From Clostridium gelidum (GTDB lineage: Bacteria > Bacillota > Clostridia > Clostridiales > Clostridiaceae): a stretch of DNA of 64,000 nucleotides. The notes below the pieces were generated by a model. That model was given only the letters and a program-made list of their open reading frames with translations. It was not told the DNA's origin and searched no databases. This document shows, in pieces, positions 62,806 through 64,000 of this stretch. Each line of letters starts with the position of its first letter. Position 1 is the first letter of the stretch. The stretch is from positions 5,303,001 through 5,367,000 of the forward strand of contig NZ_AP024849.1 of NCBI RefSeq assembly GCF_019977655.1, written 5' to 3'. Made by a program: the position numbers and the translations under genes.

Positions 62806-62905
62806 TTAAGGCACAATTAAAAAAATAACAAGTCAATTTGTCTCCTTGCCTGATGAAAAATATTCATGGCAACTTTGGACTTGTTATTTATTTTCATGTG
62901 TCTAA
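62806..62905. repeat. Family A palindromic element, copy A3 (inverted relative to A1)
   Basis: 100 bp. Ends TTAAGGCACAATT and CATGTGTCTAA. Inner arms AATAACAAGTC / GGACTTGTTATTTATTTTCATG. The centre has TTGCCTGATGAAAAATATTC + ATGGCAAC, the reverse complement of A1's centre. Its right end provides the TAG stop codon (62904-62902) of the small membrane protein gene. Confidence 0.8.
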
Positions 62906-63087
62906 CATAATGATTTTCTTCTAATACTTCTATATATATAAGCACAGATAGAAAATGTAAGTATAATCAATCCATCAATAGATTTAGGAACATTCAATAT
63001 TTTTATATCAAGTAATATATATAAACATGCTAATGAAAAATAGATGATATAAAATAATAAATCTGTTCTATCAAGCTTTCTTTTCAT
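62902..63087 (-). CDS. Small two-span membrane protein
   Basis: 61 aa from ATG 63087 (AGAGGAG nine bases upstream). Two hydrophobic segments (LLFYIIYFSLACLYILLDI and SIDGLIILTFSICAYIYRSI) with basic ends (KRKLDRTD, RRKSLC). No recognised family. Monocistronic. Its last codon is directly followed by TAG belonging to element A3, so the end of the protein may be altered relative to an ancestral form. Confidence 0.55.
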   Translation of the reverse strand: MKRKLDRTDLLFYIIYFSLACLYILLDIKILNVPKSIDGLIILTFSICAYIYRSIRRKSLC

Positions 63088-63274
63088 TACTATCATCTCC
63101 TCTAACTTTGCCTTTATATATTAATTATATCATATCTTGTAAATTTATCATTATTTAATTTGTTATTTAGTATCTACTTCATAAATTAGTATTCTGTATA
63201 ATCACATACACATATTATATTATAATTGTATTTGTTTACAAGTTATTCATATACTATATGAACATTATTGTCTG

Positions 63275-63318
63275 ACATAGTTATTTTTTAAATCTTTAAT
63301 TTTAAAAAATAACTATGT
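63275..63318. repeat. 18-bp perfect palindrome between the small membrane gene and the formyltransferase gene
   Basis: ACATAGTTATTTTTTAAA and TTTAAAAAATAACTATGT with an 8-base loop. It lies 75 bases past the formyltransferase stop (63395) on the minus strand and may terminate it. In 63088-63394 nothing else is supported. Confidence 0.6.
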
Positions 63319-63394
63319 TGCTGTAGGCAAAAAGAATATTACGAACCAATAATCATAATATTGTAGTCCTATATAGACTATAAATCAATTATGA

Positions 63395-64000
63395 TTATGA
63401 TAATACAATGCCTTTTTCTATTTTATTTCCTTTTAAAAATTCTTTTACCTCAAGAGGTTTCCCCCCTGGAAACTGTAATATTTCTATAATCAGAATACCG
63501 TTATTGGTGGCAACTGTAATTCCTTCATTATTTGCATCTATGATATAACCAGGTGGTTTAATAATATTTGCCTCTAATGACTTGGATTTGAATATTTTAA
63601 CTGGAATATCTTTATAATAAGTAAAAGCAGTTGACCATGAGTTTATATTTTTATATGGCCAAGAACTCAATCCTCTTATTAAATTATGTATGTTAATACT
63701 ACTGTCATTCCAATTAATCTTTGCCATTTGCTTGTTTAACATCTGTACATAAGAACTTCCATCACTCTGTTGTTTTACCCCACAAATTTCACCTGTGATA
63801 ATTCCATTTATTGTTTCCTCTAACAGTTCAGCACCGTTTATTTTTAATAATTGGTACAATTCTCCTGCTGTCGTAGATTCAGATATGTCAAACTCACTTC
63901 TCATAAGGATATCACCCGTATCTATACCAGTATCCATTAGTATAGTTGTATTTCCAGTTGTTATTTCCCCATTTATCAAACTCCAATTTATTGGTGATGA
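63395..64000 (-). CDS. Methionyl-tRNA formyltransferase-like protein, C-terminal part (runs off the right edge)
   Basis: About 201 codons are inside the window, open to the right edge; residues seen start SSPINWSLINGEITTGNTTI, the conserved block after the formyl-folate site (SLLP..GaaPIN), followed by MDTGIDTGDIL and ending with the C-terminal OB-like domain (IIKPPGYIIDANNEGITVAT, GNKIEKGIVLS). The Fmt_N/Fmt_C arrangement fits methionyl-tRNA formyltransferase, but relatives acting on sugars share the fold, and the diagnostic N-terminal half is outside, so I leave the symbol blank. Confidence 0.7.
   Translation of the reverse strand, partial: SSPINWSLINGEITTGNTTILMDTGIDTGDILMRSEFDISESTTAGELYQLLKINGAELLEETINGIITGEICGVKQQSDGSSYVQMLNKQMAKINWNDSSINIHNLIRGLSSWPYKNINSWSTAFTYYKDIPVKIFKSKSLEANIIKPPGYIIDANNEGITVATNNGILIIEILQFPGGKPLEVKEFLKGNKIEKGIVLS

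Noticed and set aside
62902..63087. Toxin of a type I system (small membrane protein with antisense RNA)
   Set aside because: Two spans and basic ends fit loosely, but no antisense promoter or paired RNA could be seen. Left as unknown.

Overview
The window is low-GC DNA with the gene content, AGGAGG-type ribosome binding sites and T-box regulation of a solventogenic or saccharolytic Clostridium sensu stricto (the C. beijerinckii / C. saccharoperbutylacetonicum type is my best guess, by gene style only). It is chromosomal: housekeeping genes (complete shikimate pathway, leuS, tyrS, cls, a formyltransferase at the right edge) alternate with sensory, cell-envelope and small accessory genes. One intact insertion sequence and several broken genes are present. 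I see no rRNA, tRNA or CRISPR array.

Layout. 1-3900: sugar genes on the minus strand (start of a PTS EIIC, nanE, a ROK sugar kinase and a GH1 phospho-beta-glycosidase). 4150-13430: a minus-strand operon aroB-aroA-aroC-pheA-aroE-aroK-aroQ-aroF-tyrA that covers everything from DAHP to chorismate and on to prephenate-derived products. It is preceded by a promoter, a 44-codon leader peptide very rich in Phe/Tyr/Trp, and a terminator whose 5' arm can pair instead with the end of the leader ORF: a classical attenuator. 13689-20700: a DUF2334 lipoprotein, an MFS transporter, cardiolipin synthase and an ECF sigma/anti-sigma pair. 20821-23830: a GNAT gene split by a complete IS66-family element (8-bp target duplication ATTATAAC). 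23849-26400: a YciI-like protein, a MocR-type regulator broken by one nonsense codon, and a DUF6033-like protein. 26869-29810: T-box-controlled leuS. 29870-33650: a FlxA-like protein, a protein with seven 43-residue repeats, and a two-component system. 33793-42800: a methyltransferase-like protein, a HesB-like protein, a MoxR AAA + VWA/DUF2201 module with two companions, a small alarmone synthetase, DUF2225 and a soluble chemotaxis-type protein. 42869-47440: a phosphoesterase, an orphan FlhB-C/FliK-like pair and tyrS. 47633-56600: an AlbA_2 protein, an IS1595-like transposase relative without a visible catalytic triad, and lipoprotein + two-component + ABC genes. 56873-59100: remnants plus Uma2 and Fic proteins. 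59466-63090: a lysis-like cassette (cell-wall amidase, sigma-like factor, ribbon-helix-helix-like protein, YvrJ-like membrane peptide). The right edge holds a partial formyltransferase.

The most unusual signal is in the spaces between genes. Four copies of a 291-334-bp nested palindrome (family B, ends TATAGATA...TATCTATA, conserved ATTTCGGCGG) occur at 15060, 16680, 26498 and 37448. Their paired arms differ between copies while remaining complementary. A second family of shorter palindromes (family A, ends TTAGGCACA, core AATAACAAGTC) has at least three full and several partial or diverged copies. Both families sit at 3' ends of genes so closely that the element end itself supplies the TAG stop codon of four genes (GH1, aroK, cls and a small membrane protein). 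I do not recognise either family as a named element. They look like mobile or formerly mobile structured elements that have become gene-end terminators.
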